Notes: generated by a model not told the origin, from the sequence alone. DNA of 64,000 nucleotides from Oryzisolibacter sp. LB2S (GCF_040732315.1 NZ_CP160388.1:1327501-1391500); one strand, 5' to 3'. Counted from the stretch's first letter, positions 1 through 11,198 are shown. A program made the numbers and translations.

Positions 1-2072
<2,072 letters not shown>

Positions 2073-2192
2073 ATAACTTTGATCGTTCCAACGAACAAGG
2101 ACTGTTGTGCCAAGCACGCAATCAAATTACCCCTGATTCCTGACTCTATGAATTCGCCAGGCAGTCCCATCGACTGCCCAGCACCAAGTTAT

Positions 2193-2307
2193 GCCTGATG
2201 ACCATAGCAAGTCGGTCCCACTCCTTCCCATCCCGAACAGGACAGTGAAACGACTTCGCGCCGATGATAGTGCGGGTCCCCGTGTGAAAGTAGGTCATCG
2301 TCAGGCT
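2193..2307 (+). rRNA. rrf: 5S ribosomal RNA
   Basis: Begins gcctgatgacc and ends ggtcatcgtcaggct, so the two ends pair as the 5S helix I. The internal stretch cactccttcccatcccgaac is the conserved loop region. It lies about 120 bases after the 23S end with no tRNA between, as is usual for the 23S-5S spacer. End positions may be off by one or two bases. Confidence 0.95.
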
Positions 2308-2321
2308 CTTACAGCCCAAAC

Positions 2322-2357
2322 CGCCCTCCCGCTCCTACGAGTGGGAGGGCGTTTTGC
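2322..2357 (+). terminator. rrn operon terminator
   Basis: A perfect stem of cgccctccc (2322-2330) and gggagggcg (2343-2351) with a 12-base loop is followed by tttt. It lies 15 bases after the 5S gene and ends before rsuA, so it closes the rRNA operon. Confidence 0.9.
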
Positions 2358-2387
2358 TTTGGAAGCGGTACCAGATTCTCCGTACTC

Positions 2388-3125
2388 ATGAATCTCCAAG
2401 ATATTCTGTACTCTCAAGGCTTTGGAACTCGCCGCATTTGTGCAGGCCTGATTCAGCAGGGCTGGGTGGCAGTGCGTCAGGCGGGATCCCAGGCTCCGGT
2501 GGTTTGCCAGGATCCATTGCAGGACTTTGCTGAGGACGGCTTGATGGTGCGTGTACAGGGGCAGGATTGGCCGTATCAGTCCAAGGCCTACCTAATGCTC
2601 CACAAGCCCGCGGGGATCGAATGTTCCCAAAAGCCGTCAACTTACCCCAGCGTATACACCCTGTTGCCAGCGCCGCTGCGGCAGCGGCCGGTCAAGGGTG
2701 CTGTGAACGGCGTACAGGCCGTGGGGCGGCTGGATCAGGACACTACCGGCTTGCTGCTGCTGAGTGATGACGGCCAATTCATTCATCGCATGAGTTCGCC
2801 GAAGAAACATGTTCCAAAGCTTTATCAGGTGACGACCAAGCATCCCGTCGATCGCAGGCAGATCGAGCAGCTGTTGGCCGGCGTGCTGCTCGACGATAGC
2901 CCCGCTCCCGTGCGCGCTGCGGCATGCGTGCAGCCGGACACCTGCCGAATCGACCTGACCCTGACGGAGGGCAAGTATCACCAGGTCAAACGGATGATCG
3001 CGGCGGTTGGCAATCGGGTGCAGGCGCTGCACAGGGCTCGCATCGGTGGCCTGGATCTGCCGGCCGATCTGGCGCCGGGTGAATGGCGTTGGCTGGGCCC
3101 AGAGGAACTGGCGTTGCTGAAATAG
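2388..3125 (+). CDS. rsuA: 16S rRNA pseudouridine synthase RsuA-type
   Basis: A 245-residue pseudouridine synthase of the RsuA/RluB/E/F group. RsuA isomerises one uridine (U516 in E. coli) in 16S rRNA. The catalytic segment is visible as VGRLDQDTTGLLLLSDDG at about residues 112-129, with the catalytic Asp in GRLDQDT. The C-terminal EGKYHQVKRMIAAVGNRV is the conserved KR motif. An N-terminal S4-like part precedes it. Length fits RsuA. The ATG at 2388 follows the rrn terminator closely, so a promoter must lie in the 30 bases between, or read-through is used. RsuA versus another small-subunit family member cannot be separated with certainty by eye. Confidence 0.88.
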   Translation: MNLQDILYSQGFGTRRICAGLIQQGWVAVRQAGSQAPVVCQDPLQDFAEDGLMVRVQGQDWPYQSKAYLMLHKPAGIECSQKPSTYPSVYTLLPAPLRQRPVKGAVNGVQAVGRLDQDTTGLLLLSDDGQFIHRMSSPKKHVPKLYQVTTKHPVDRRQIEQLLAGVLLDDSPAPVRAAACVQPDTCRIDLTLTEGKYHQVKRMIAAVGNRVQALHRARIGGLDLPADLAPGEWRWLGPEELALLK

Positions 3126-3220
3126 CCTGCCACGACGACGGTGACGGGGTCAACCTCATATGCTGTGAATACGTTGTCCGTGGACGCTCGCGCTGCGGGC
3201 AAACTCTTGAGGGGTAGCAG

Positions 3221-4201
3221 GTGAATACAAGGTTGTTGGGGCGTTTGCTCGCCGCGATGGCAGCGGTCGGGCTGGCAGTCGGCGCCCATGCCGCGCAACC
3301 GCCCGTGTTTGTGCTCAATTCCCTGCAGGCCGACATCAGCGTCATTGACCCCGTGACCTGGACGGAGACGGCGCGCATTCCCACGGGCAAGGAGCCGCAC
3401 CACCTCTATCTCACGCCCGATGAGAAATCGCTCATCGTCGCCAACGCCCTTGGTGACAGCCTGACATTTGTCGACCCGCGCACGGCCCAGGTGCAGCGCA
3501 CGGTACGCGATATCGTCGATCCGTACCACCTGCGCTTCTCGCCGGACATGCAATGGCTGGTGACCGCTGCAAACCGCCTCAATCATGTGGATTTCTACCG
3601 CTGGGATGGCAAGGACCTGACCCTGGTCCGGCGCGTACCGACGGGCAAGACGCCCAGCCATCTGTGGATCGACAGCGCAAGCCGTACCGTGTACTGCACC
3701 ATGCAGGACAGTGATGAGCTGGTGGCGATTGATATCGCGACGCAGACCATCAAATGGCGACTCAAGACGGGGCCCATGCCGGCCGATGTCTATGGGAGCC
3801 CGGATGGACGCCAACTCTTTGTGGGCTTGACCGGCAGCGACAGTGTGGAGGTGATCGACATCTCGGGCGCACCGCCGCGCAGTGTGCAGCGCATCAAGAC
3901 GGGCAAGGGCGCTCATGCCTTTCGCTCCGCTGGAGACGGTCGCCACCTGTTCGTGAGCAACCGGGTGGCCAACACCATCGCCAGGATCGACATGCGGGAG
4001 CTGCGCGTGGTGGATTCCTATCCGGCTCCCGGCGGGCCGGACTGCATGGACGTGTCGCCCGATGGTCGCTGGCTCTATGTCAGCGCACGCTGGTCGCGCA
4101 AGTTGCTGGTGATCGATACCGTGGAGCGCAGGGTGGCGCAGGCCATCAGCGTTGGCAAGTCGCCCCATGGAGTCTGGACGCTCCAACATGCCAAGCGCTA
4201 G
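3221..4201 (+). CDS. Secreted YVTN-type beta-propeller protein
   Basis: A 326-residue protein with a clear signal peptide (about residues 1-24, ending AHA-AQ) followed by repeated blades of the YVTN/YncE type, for example SPDGRWLYVS and ASRTVYCTMQDSDELVAID. Such propellers are usually periplasmic or exported and bind proteins or metal cofactors; the exact role here is unknown. The start is a GTG at 3221 with an upstream gaggggtagcag ribosome-binding stretch. The 3' end overlaps the probable start of the next gene (4188), which suggests co-translation with the deacetylase-like protein. Confidence 0.8.
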   Translation: MNTRLLGRLLAAMAAVGLAVGAHAAQPPVFVLNSLQADISVIDPVTWTETARIPTGKEPHHLYLTPDEKSLIVANALGDSLTFVDPRTAQVQRTVRDIVDPYHLRFSPDMQWLVTAANRLNHVDFYRWDGKDLTLVRRVPTGKTPSHLWIDSASRTVYCTMQDSDELVAIDIATQTIKWRLKTGPMPADVYGSPDGRQLFVGLTGSDSVEVIDISGAPPRSVQRIKTGKGAHAFRSAGDGRHLFVSNRVANTIARIDMRELRVVDSYPAPGGPDCMDVSPDGRWLYVSARWSRKLLVIDTVERRVAQAISVGKSPHGVWTLQHAKR

Positions 4202-4997
4202 CCGGGTTGCCGGGGCACTGCGGCTCCGCTCGATTGTTGTTGCTATAAAAATAGCAGCTGTTTGCGCTCTACCGTCGGGCGCTGGAGCCCAAAATGACTG
4301 CAAGGGATTGGTCTACCTGACCTTTGACACGGGCCATATGGGCGTTGCCCCATTGGTGGCCGAAGTGTTGCGGCGTCAGCAAGTCCGTGTGACCTTCTTC
4401 GCGGCCGATGAGCGTACCCAGGATGGCGGCAGCAGCCTGGATGCGCAATGGGCGCCCTGGTGGCGGGCCAGGGCGGCCGAGGGTCATGAGTTTGCCTCGC
4501 ACACCTTGCACCATGTGTACTGGCGCGCCGACGACGGGGCGGGCTTTCTTGTCAGACCGTCGGCCGGCCCCCAGGCGGACAAGACGTTCTTCATGAGTGC
4601 GGACCAGTACTGCGCGCAGATCGATGGCGCAGCCAGCCGGCTGCGCGCCGTGACAGGCAAGGAGCCGTTGCCGCTGTTCCGTGCGCCGGGTGGAAAGACA
4701 TCACCGCGCCTGCTGCAAGTGGCGCGCGACTGCGGCTACGCGCATGTCGGCTGGACGCCGGCCGGCTTCCTCGGTGATGAGCTGCCGAGCGCACGCTACA
4801 GCAACCGCATGCTCCTGGCGCAGGCACTGCGCAACATCGGCGATGGCGATATCTTGCTGGCCCATCTGGGCATCTGGTCGCGCCGCGATCCATGGGCGCC
4901 GGCCGTGCTCGAGCCGCTGATCAAGGGACTCAAGGCGCATGGACTTTGCTTTCGCACATTGCGCGAGCATCCCGACTACGGTCCGCGTGTCAGGTAG
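4188..4997 (+). CDS. Polysaccharide deacetylase (NodB) family protein
   Basis: A 269-residue carbohydrate esterase-4 (NodB fold) protein, predicted to remove N- or O-acyl groups from a polysaccharide in the periplasm. The ATG at 4188 gives a hydrophobic signal sequence (residues about 8-34); an upstream TTG at 4152 is possible but less likely. Motif 1 reads TFDTGH (45-50), motif 2 SHTLHH (104-109), motif 3 RAPGG (from 165), and LLAHLG near residue 225 fits the last motif. Motif 1 normally reads TFDDG, so the second Asp, a metal ligand in the family, is Thr here. The signal-peptide region is built partly from an interspersed repeat (4242-4294). It overlaps the propeller gene by 14 bases. Confidence 0.8.
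   Translation: MPSASRVAGALRLRSIVVAIKIAAVCALPSGAGAQNDCKGLVYLTFDTGHMGVAPLVAEVLRRQQVRVTFFAADERTQDGGSSLDAQWAPWWRARAAEGHEFASHTLHHVYWRADDGAGFLVRPSAGPQADKTFFMSADQYCAQIDGAASRLRAVTGKEPLPLFRAPGGKTSPRLLQVARDCGYAHVGWTPAGFLGDELPSARYSNRMLLAQALRNIGDGDILLAHLGIWSRRDPWAPAVLEPLIKGLKAHGLCFRTLREHPDYGPRVR
4242..4294 (-). repeat. Comamonadaceae-type interspersed repeat inside a coding region
   Basis: Read on the minus strand it runs gggctccagcgc...gcgcaaacagctgctat, matching the repeat copies at 24652, 28117, 33545, 41132 and 58189. It encodes the signal-peptide part of the deacetylase. Confidence 0.65.
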
Positions 4998-5030
4998 CCA
5001 CCATGGACCATAGGCTCCAGGCCGCTGGCC

Positions 5031-6056
5031 ATGACCAATGTTGATGCGAGTGCGGTGATGGCGAACTTCCTTTCCTGGCCCAGCCAGCTGTTCGATGCCG
5101 CTCAGCAATGGCTGTTCGAGGCCGTGGTGCAGCCCGGGTTGTTCTCGCTCGGCCTGGCGAACGTGCTCGAGGATGGCTACGACGCGACGGGCTGGTTGCT
5201 CGTCGGGCTATTGCAGTTGCTGGTCATGGTGGTGGTCATTAAACCGCTGGAGCGCTGGCGTCCGGTGGAGCCGGTGCGTGACCGGGCCGCCGTGCGTGTC
5301 GATGTGATCTATACCCTCGTCCATCGCCTGGGGCTGTTTCGCCTGGTGCTGTTCTTCACGGCCACGCCGCTGTGTGACGCGCTGTTCGGGTCGCTGCGCG
5401 CGCATGGCTGGCACGGCGTGCAACTCGACGCGCTGCTGCCCGGGGTGACCGACCGGCCGCTGGCAAGTCTGCTGCTGTATCTGCTCGCGTTCGACTTCAT
5501 CGACTACTGGATCCATCGCGGCCAGCACCGGTTCGGCTGGTGGTGGCGCCTGCATTCCCTGCATCACTCGCAGCGGCAGATGACCATGTGGAGCGACAGC
5601 CGCAATCATCTGCTCGACGACCTGTTGCGCGACATCATCATCGTCGTCGTGGCGCAGTGCATAGGCGTGGCACCGGGCCAGTTCGTGGCCATCGTGGCGC
5701 TCACCCAGCTCAGCGAGAACCTGCACCACGCCAACCTGCGCCTGTGGTTTGGGCGCATCGGCGAACGGCTGTGGGTCAGCCCGCGCTTTCATCGTTTGCA
5801 CCATGCCATTGGCATAGGGTATGAGTCGCAGCCTGCGCGGCGCCCCGGGGCCGCGGTGCTTGGCGGGCACAACTTTGGCGTGTTGTTGCCCTGGTGGGAC
5901 ATGCTGTTTGGCACGGCCAACTTCGAGCTGCGCTACGAGCCGACGGGCGTGCGTGACCAGGTCGAGCCCGGCCCGGACGGGCTCGTGCGCGACTACGGCC
6001 GTGGCTTCTGGGCCCAGCAATGGCGCGGATTGCAGCGCCTGGTGGGGCGCGGCTGA
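5031..6056 (+). CDS. Sterol desaturase / fatty-acid hydroxylase family membrane protein
   Basis: A 341-residue integral membrane di-iron oxygenase-type protein. Histidine clusters typical of the family are visible: HRGQH from residue 162, HSLHH from 175, and HRLHH from 254. Several hydrophobic helices flank them, including LLVGLLQLLVMVVVI near residue 52. Members hydroxylate or desaturate sterols, carotenoids or fatty acids; the substrate cannot be told. The chosen ATG is 5031, with 5058 as an alternative. It lies 33 bases after the deacetylase gene and 15 before the EI24 gene, so all are probably one transcript. A squalene module lies elsewhere in the window (35.9-40 kb) but is not adjacent. 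Confidence 0.85.
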   Translation: MTNVDASAVMANFLSWPSQLFDAAQQWLFEAVVQPGLFSLGLANVLEDGYDATGWLLVGLLQLLVMVVVIKPLERWRPVEPVRDRAAVRVDVIYTLVHRLGLFRLVLFFTATPLCDALFGSLRAHGWHGVQLDALLPGVTDRPLASLLLYLLAFDFIDYWIHRGQHRFGWWWRLHSLHHSQRQMTMWSDSRNHLLDDLLRDIIIVVVAQCIGVAPGQFVAIVALTQLSENLHHANLRLWFGRIGERLWVSPRFHRLHHAIGIGYESQPARRPGAAVLGGHNFGVLLPWWDMLFGTANFELRYEPTGVRDQVEPGPDGLVRDYGRGFWAQQWRGLQRLVGRG

Positions 6057-6071
6057 TGCGGTATTGGCGCT

Positions 6072-6977
6072 ATGCTTGCGCGCATGGGGCCCTTGTTTGA
6101 CTCATTCTGGCGCGCAGCAGGCTACTGCCTGATGCCGCGCGTCGTGGCGCTGTCGCTGCTGCCGCTGCTGTTGATCACGCTGGCGGCCTGGGGGGCGGCC
6201 CATTTTTATTGGCAGCCGGCCGTGGCTTGGATGCAGGCGATGCTCGAGGGCTCGCACTGGCTGGCCCTGGTGTGGGACTGGCTGCAGCGTTTCGGTGTGG
6301 ACAACCTTCCGGTGCTGCTCGCGCCGCTGCTCGTGCTGATACTGGCGACGCCGGTGATCGTCATCGTCTGTGTGCTGGTGGTGGCCGTGCTCATGGCACC
6401 GGCCATCGTGTCTCTGGTGGCCGAGCGGCGCTTCGCACAGCTGGAGCGCAAACGCGGAGGGAGCTTCGTGAGCAGTGTGCTGTGGTCGCTGGGCGCAACC
6501 ATTGCCGCGCTCCTGGCGCTCGTGGTCTCCATGCCGCTGTGGCTCATCCCGCCCCTCGTGCTGGTGCTGCCGCCGCTGGTCTGGGGCTGGCTGACCTACC
6601 GTGTGATGGCCTTCGACGCCCTGGCCGAGCATGCGAGCCGACCGGAGCGGCAGGAAATCTTCAGGCAGCACAGGCTGAACCTGCTGGTCATCGGCGTACT
6701 GTGCGGCTTTCTGGGAGCGGCGCCGGGTATTGTCTGGGCCTCGGGCGTGGTGTTCGCGGCGGCGTTCGTCGTGCTTGTGCCCGTGGCCATCTGGATTTAC
6801 ACGCTGGTGTTTGCCTTTTCATCCCTGTGGTTCACCCACTATTGCCTGGCTGCGTTGCAGCGCCTGCGGGAGCGGGGCGCAAACGTCCTGGAGCCCGCCG
6901 AACCGATCCCAGGTGACCCGCAGCCTTCCCCGCCGGCACTTGCCGCACCAGACACTACCGATCTGCCTCGCCCATGA
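6072..6977 (+). CDS. EI24 domain (CysZ-like) integral membrane protein
   Basis: A 301-residue protein with about six strongly hydrophobic segments, for example VVALSLLPLLLITLAAWGAA (near residue 24) and VIVIVCVLVVAVLMAPAIV. The pattern and the conserved MPRVVALSLLPLLL start fit the EI24/DUF540 family, whose best-known relative CysZ is a sulfate permease. A sulfate role here is not shown. The tail after about residue 275 is Pro-rich and probably disordered. An ATG at 6084 is an alternative start. Its TGA overlaps the ATG of the next gene by four bases. Confidence 0.75.
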   Translation: MLARMGPLFDSFWRAAGYCLMPRVVALSLLPLLLITLAAWGAAHFYWQPAVAWMQAMLEGSHWLALVWDWLQRFGVDNLPVLLAPLLVLILATPVIVIVCVLVVAVLMAPAIVSLVAERRFAQLERKRGGSFVSSVLWSLGATIAALLALVVSMPLWLIPPLVLVLPPLVWGWLTYRVMAFDALAEHASRPERQEIFRQHRLNLLVIGVLCGFLGAAPGIVWASGVVFAAAFVVLVPVAIWIYTLVFAFSSLWFTHYCLAALQRLRERGANVLEPAEPIPGDPQPSPPALAAPDTTDLPRP

Positions 6978-7795
6978 CACCTTGCTTCGGTCTCATCATC
7001 GTCGGTGACGAAATCCTCTCCGGCAAACGCGCGGACAAACATCTCGCCAAGGTCATAGAACTGCTTGCGGCCCGCGGCCTGTCGCTCTCCTATGCGGACT
7101 ATGTGGGGGACGATCGTCCGCGTATCACGGCGGCGCTCGAGCGTGCCTTTGCCTCCAGCGATGTCGTGTTCAGCTGTGGTGGCATAGGCGCGACGCCCGA
7201 CGACCACACGCGTCAATGCGCCGCGGCGGCGCTCGGCCGGCCGCTGCTGCTGCACCCCGAAGCGGCAGCCCTGATCCGCGCGCGCATGCAGGACGTGGCG
7301 CGCGAGCAGGGCGAGGTGTTCGATCCGGACCGTGCGGACAACCTGCATCGCCTGAACATGGGCGTGTTTCCTGAAGGCGCGCGCATCATCCCCAACCCCT
7401 ACAACAAGATTCCGGGCTTCAGTTGTGACGGGCCGGGTGGTGGCATGGTGCATTTCGTGCCGGGCTTCCCGGTCATGGCCTGGCCCATGGTGGAGTGGGT
7501 GCTCGAGCATTACTGCGCCGCCTGGTTCAACCGCCAGCCGCAGACCGAGCATTCCATCGTGCTCTATGGCGCCATGGAGGCCGCGCTCACGCCGTTGATG
7601 GAGCGCATCGAGGCCGCGTATCCCGGCATCAAGGTATTCAGTCTGCCCAGCGTCGACCATCCCGTCCATGGCCGCCATGTGGAACTGGGGGTCAAGGGAG
7701 CGGCCGACCTGGTTCCCGCTGCATGGCAGGAGCTCTATCAGGCTTTGCACCAAACCGGTGCATCCATGGGCCCCGAGATGGTGCGAAATTTGTGA
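6974..7795 (+). CDS. Molybdopterin-binding (CinA N-terminal / MoaB-like) protein
   Basis: A 273-residue protein with the MoCF_biosynth fold. The N-terminal GDEILSGKRADKH (residues 11-23) and SCGGIGATPDDHTRQ (from about 63) are the family signatures, as in the N-terminal half of CinA. The C-terminal CinA amidohydrolase domain is absent. Such stand-alone proteins are usually annotated as competence/damage-inducible protein A-like or molybdopterin binding; the reaction is unclear. Its ATG overlaps the stop of the EI24 gene by four bases, so the two are translationally coupled. Confidence 0.82.
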   Translation: MTPCFGLIIVGDEILSGKRADKHLAKVIELLAARGLSLSYADYVGDDRPRITAALERAFASSDVVFSCGGIGATPDDHTRQCAAAALGRPLLLHPEAAALIRARMQDVAREQGEVFDPDRADNLHRLNMGVFPEGARIIPNPYNKIPGFSCDGPGGGMVHFVPGFPVMAWPMVEWVLEHYCAAWFNRQPQTEHSIVLYGAMEAALTPLMERIEAAYPGIKVFSLPSVDHPVHGRHVELGVKGAADLVPAAWQELYQALHQTGASMGPEMVRNL

Positions 7796-7913
7796 TGAGG
7801 CGGGCCTCTTAGAATCGCGCTCGCATTCGGTGCATGTGCTTGTGGCGTCCCAGCGGGCGTCCTCGGGGTGATTTCGATGGTGCACCACGATGCCGTGTCG
7901 GTGTCCCGTAGCC

Positions 7914-7929
7914 TGGCACGCAAACTGCT
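7914..7929 (+). promoter_or_regulatory. Sigma-54 promoter of glnA
   Basis: The sequence tggcacgcaaactgct carries the -24 GG and -12 GC elements with the required ten bases between them and is close to the TGGCAC-N5-TTGCW consensus. Transcription would start near 7940, some 40 bases before glnA. A palindrome tggtgcacca at 7878-7887 and a ggtgca at 7829 resemble NtrC half-sites upstream. This fits NtrC control of glnA, whose own gene lies downstream. Confidence 0.75.
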
Positions 7930-7980
7930 TTCCCTTGTGCATCAATTTTTCGATGCGCTTTCTATCCCTGGAGAAACCTG

Positions 7981-9396
7981 ATGGCCAAGACCGTTGCAGA
8001 CGTGATGAAGATGGTGGAGGAAAACGAAGTCAAGTTCGTGGACCTGCGCTTTACGGACACCCGCGGCAAGGAGCAGCACGTGACCGTGCCTGTTTCGCAT
8101 TTCGACGAGGACAAGTTCACCTCGGGCCACGCCTTCGATGGCTCCTCGGTTGCCGGCTGGAAGGGCATCGAGGCCTCGGACATGCAACTCATGCCCGACC
8201 CGAATACGGCCAACATCGACCCGTTCTTTGAGGAAACCACGCTGTTCCTGCAGTGCGACGTGGTCGAGCCCGGCGACGGCAAGGCCTATGACCGTGACCC
8301 GCGCTCCATCGCCAAGCGTGCCGAGGCCTATCTGAAGGCCTCCGGCCTGGGCGACACGGCCTACTTCGGCCCCGAGCCCGAGTTCTTCATCTTCGACGGC
8401 GTGCGCTGGAGCAACGAGCCCGGCAAGGTGTTCTTCGAGATCGAGGAGTACGAGGCGCCCTGGAACAGCGGCACCAAGTTCGACAGCGGCAACCGCGGCC
8501 ACCGTCCCACGACCAAGGGCGGCTACTTCCCCGTGCCGCCCGTGGACAGCACCCAGGACATGCGCGCCGAGATGGTGCTGATCCTCGAATCCCTGGGCAT
8601 CCCCGTCGAGGTGTTCCACCACGAGGTGGCAGGCGCTGGCCAGAACGAGATCGGTACCAAGTTCTCCACCCTCGTCGAGCGCGCCGACTGGACCCAGGTG
8701 CTCAAGTACGTGGTCTGGAACGTGGCCAACGCCTATGGCAAGACGGCGACCTTCATGCCCAAGCCCTATGCGGGCGACAACGGCTCGGGCATGCATGTGC
8801 ACCAGTCGATCTGGAAGGACGGCAAGAACCTGTTCGCGGGTGACGGCTACGCCGGCCTGTCCGACTTCGCGCTGTACTACATCGGCGGCATCATCAAGCA
8901 CGCCCGCGCGCTCAACGCCATCACCAACCCCGGCACCAACAGCTACAAGCGCCTGGTACCCGGCTTCGAGGCGCCCGTGAAGCTCGCCTACAGCTCGCGC
9001 AACCGCTCGGCCTCGATCCGCATCCCCTATGTGGCCAACCCCAAGGGCCGCCGCATCGAGGCGCGCTTCCCCGATCCCTCGGCGAATCCCTACCTGTGCT
9101 TCTCGGCACTGATGATGGCCGGTCTCGATGGCGTGGAAAACAAGATCCACCCGGGCGAGGCCGCCACCAAGGACCTGTACCACCTGCCGCCCGAGGAGGA
9201 CAAGCTGGTGCCCACCGTCTGCCACAGCCTCGACCAGGCCCTGGAGGCGCTGGACAAGGACCGCGGCTTCCTGACCAAGGGCGGCGTGTTCTCCGACAGC
9301 ATGCTCGACGCCTACATCGACCTCAAGATGAACGAGGTGCAGCGCTTCCGCATGGCACCGCATCCGGTCGAGTACGACATGTACTACTCGCTCTGA
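7981..9396 (+). CDS. glnA: Glutamine synthetase, type I
   Basis: A 471-residue GSI enzyme that makes glutamine from glutamate, ammonia and ATP in the cytoplasm as a dodecamer. Visible signatures are [17 protein letters not shown] near residue 50, the [13 protein letters not shown]/metal segment, the [11 protein letters not shown] loop and the [10 protein letters not shown] adenylylation segment with Tyr400. That Tyr implies control by GlnE adenylylation. Length is the usual one. A ggagaa ribosome site precedes the ATG. A sigma-54 promoter lies upstream and ntrB/ntrC follow after one small gene. Confidence 0.97.
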   Translation: MAKTVADVMKMVEENEVKFVDLRFTDTRGKEQHVTVPVSHFDEDKFTSGHAFDGSSVAGWKGIEASDMQLMPDPNTANIDPFFEETTLFLQCDVVEPGDGKAYDRDPRSIAKRAEAYLKASGLGDTAYFGPEPEFFIFDGVRWSNEPGKVFFEIEEYEAPWNSGTKFDSGNRGHRPTTKGGYFPVPPVDSTQDMRAEMVLILESLGIPVEVFHHEVAGAGQNEIGTKFSTLVERADWTQVLKYVVWNVANAYGKTATFMPKPYAGDNGSGMHVHQSIWKDGKNLFAGDGYAGLSDFALYYIGGIIKHARALNAITNPGTNSYKRLVPGFEAPVKLAYSSRNRSASIRIPYVANPKGRRIEARFPDPSANPYLCFSALMMAGLDGVENKIHPGEAATKDLYHLPPEEDKLVPTVCHSLDQALEALDKDRGFLTKGGVFSDSMLDAYIDLKMNEVQRFRMAPHPVEYDMYYSL

Positions 9397-9416
9397 GTGA
9401 CCGAAGGCGCATGAAC

Positions 9417-9437
9417 GGGGCGGCTTCGGCCGCCCTT
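9417..9437 (+). terminator. Hairpin after glnA (UUCG loop)
   Basis: gggcggc (9418-9424), loop ttcg, gccgccc (9429-9435), then tt. The stem is perfect with an extra-stable UUCG tetraloop, but the T-run is short. It may act as a partial terminator that lowers ntrBC expression relative to glnA. The rest of 9438-9611 shows no recognisable element. Confidence 0.6.
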
Positions 9438-9611
9438 GTCATTGCGGGGTATGCGCCGGCAAGAGGAACAACGGTGGCTTTTTCGGCTCCCAACGCTCGC
9501 ACGAGGGCGGCACAATTCGTAAGCACTGGTGAATCGAAGATACTTGTCGCTACTGCCCATGCCCACATGGCCGAGAACACGGGGCATGATGTGAGCCATA
9601 TGAGGAGTGCA

Positions 9612-10109
9612 ATGACATACCGCCTGTTGATCCTGCCCGCTTTGGCCCTGATGCTGCAGCCCGCATGGGCGCAGGACCGCATCTACCGCTGCGGCAACGA
9701 ATACACGAACAATGCCACCCAGGCCAAGGAACGTGGCTGCAAGCTCGTCGAGGGGGGCAACGTGACGGTGCTCCAGGGCTCGCGCCCGGCGGCACCGGCG
9801 CCGGCCGCCGCTTCCCGTGCCTCGTCTTCCGGCAGCGCCTCGCCCGCGAATGCGCCGCGCGTGGATGCCGCCGATCAGCGCGCGCGTGACGCCGATGCCC
9901 GCGCCATCCTCGACGCGGAACTGCGCAAGGCAGAGGCGCGCCTGGAAGATCTGCGCAAGGAATACAACGACGGAAACCCCCAGCGCACGGCGCTGGAAAT
10001 GCGCAACCCGCAGGGCTACATCGAGCGCACGGCCGAGCTCAAGGCCGCCGTGGCCCGGGCCGAGGCCGATGTCGCGGGCATCAAGCGCGAGCTCGCCAGG
10101 CTGAAATAA
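9612..10109 (+). CDS. Periplasmic protein of unknown function with C-terminal coiled coil
   Basis: A 165-residue protein, not assigned to a family with confidence. Residues 1-20 form a signal peptide ending AWA-QD. A short Cys-containing part follows (YRCGNEYTN, then RGCKLVEGG), with two Cys that could form a disulfide. Residues about 56-85 are Ala/Ser/Pro-rich linker and the rest is a charged helical region (ILDAELRKAEARLEDLRKEY). The N-terminal part recalls DUF4124-type proteins. The ATG at 9612 follows gaggag; an in-frame ATG at 9600 is possible. It lies between glnA and ntrB and ends three bases before ntrB, so it is probably co-transcribed with the ntr genes. Confidence 0.6.
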   Translation: MTYRLLILPALALMLQPAWAQDRIYRCGNEYTNNATQAKERGCKLVEGGNVTVLQGSRPAAPAPAAASRASSSGSASPANAPRVDAADQRARDADARAILDAELRKAEARLEDLRKEYNDGNPQRTALEMRNPQGYIERTAELKAAVARAEADVAGIKRELARLK

Positions 10110-10112
10110 ATC

Positions 10113-11198
10113 TTGAGCAACACAAACGTCACCGAAGGATCAGGGCTCGCTCAGCGCTACCAGGCGCTGGATCTGGTTTCCACGCTGATTGCAGTTCTGC
10201 ACCCAAGTGGTGCAGTGATGTTTGTCAATGCCGCCCTCGAGGGCGCCCTGGGCCTGTCGCGTCGCATGCTCGAGGGCGTCGACTTCTGTTCCCTGCTCAC
10301 CGAACCGGCCACCCTGCAGACCGCGTTGATGGGGACGCAGGGGCGCGACTTCGCGGCCTTGCGCTTCGAGGCGGCGCTGCGCCGCCCGCTCCATGACCCC
10401 TTGCCCGTGCATGCCAACGTGGCGCTGACCGAGTCCGGCGCCGAGGTCATCGTGGAGCTGTGGCAGCTCGAGGCACAGGCGCGCCAGGACCGCGAAGAGC
10501 GCCTGCGGGAGCAGGCCCAGGCGCACAAGGAGCTGATCCGCAACCTGGCCCACGAGATCAAGAACCCTCTGGGCGGCATACGCGGCGCCGCACAGCTGCT
10601 GCAGATGGAACTGCCCAGCCCGGAGCTGGCGGAATACACCGAGGTCATCATCCACGAGGCCGACCGCCTGCAGGCGCTGGTCGACCGGCTGCTGGCTCCG
10701 CACCGCCAGCCGCATCAGGTGGGCGATGTGAACATCCACGAGGTGTGCGAGCGCGTGCGTTCGCTGGTGCTGGCCGAATACCCGCATGGCCTGGCCGTGC
10801 TGCGCGACTACGACACCTCCATCCCCGAGTTCCGCGGCGACCGTGCCCAGCTCCTGCAGGCGCTGCTCAACATCGTGCAGAACGCAGCGCAGGCGCTCGC
10901 CGAGCGCATCGCCGCCGGTGATGCCCAGATCACCCTGCGCACGCGCGTGGCCCGGCAGGTCACGTTCGGGCGCCAGCGCTACCGCCTGGCATTGGAATTG
11001 CATGTCATCGACAACGGGCCGGGTGTGCCCGAGGCCATCAGGGAGCGGATCTTTTATCCGCTGGTGACGGGCCGGGATGGGGGATCGGGTCTGGGCCTGA
11101 CGCTGGCGCAGACTTTCGTGCAGCAGCACCAGGGCCTGATCGACTGCGAGAGCGAGCCGGGTCGCACGGATTTTCGCGTACTCATCCCGTTGCCCTGA
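10113..11198 (+). CDS. glnL: Nitrogen regulation sensor kinase NtrB
   Basis: A 361-residue cytoplasmic histidine kinase that phosphorylates NtrC under nitrogen limitation and is controlled by PII. An N-terminal PAS domain (about residues 15-120) is followed by the H-box LAHEIKNPLGGIRGAAQLLQ with His147, an N-box LLNIVQNAAQAL, and ATP-lid motifs IDNGPGVP and GSGLGLTLAQ. The start appears to be TTG at 10113, three bases after the preceding stop. It is upstream of ntrC with 36 bases between, the standard arrangement. Confidence 0.93.
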   Translation: MSNTNVTEGSGLAQRYQALDLVSTLIAVLHPSGAVMFVNAALEGALGLSRRMLEGVDFCSLLTEPATLQTALMGTQGRDFAALRFEAALRRPLHDPLPVHANVALTESGAEVIVELWQLEAQARQDREERLREQAQAHKELIRNLAHEIKNPLGGIRGAAQLLQMELPSPELAEYTEVIIHEADRLQALVDRLLAPHRQPHQVGDVNIHEVCERVRSLVLAEYPHGLAVLRDYDTSIPEFRGDRAQLLQALLNIVQNAAQALAERIAAGDAQITLRTRVARQVTFGRQRYRLALELHVIDNGPGVPEAIRERIFYPLVTGRDGGSGLGLTLAQTFVQQHQGLIDCESEPGRTDFRVLIPLP

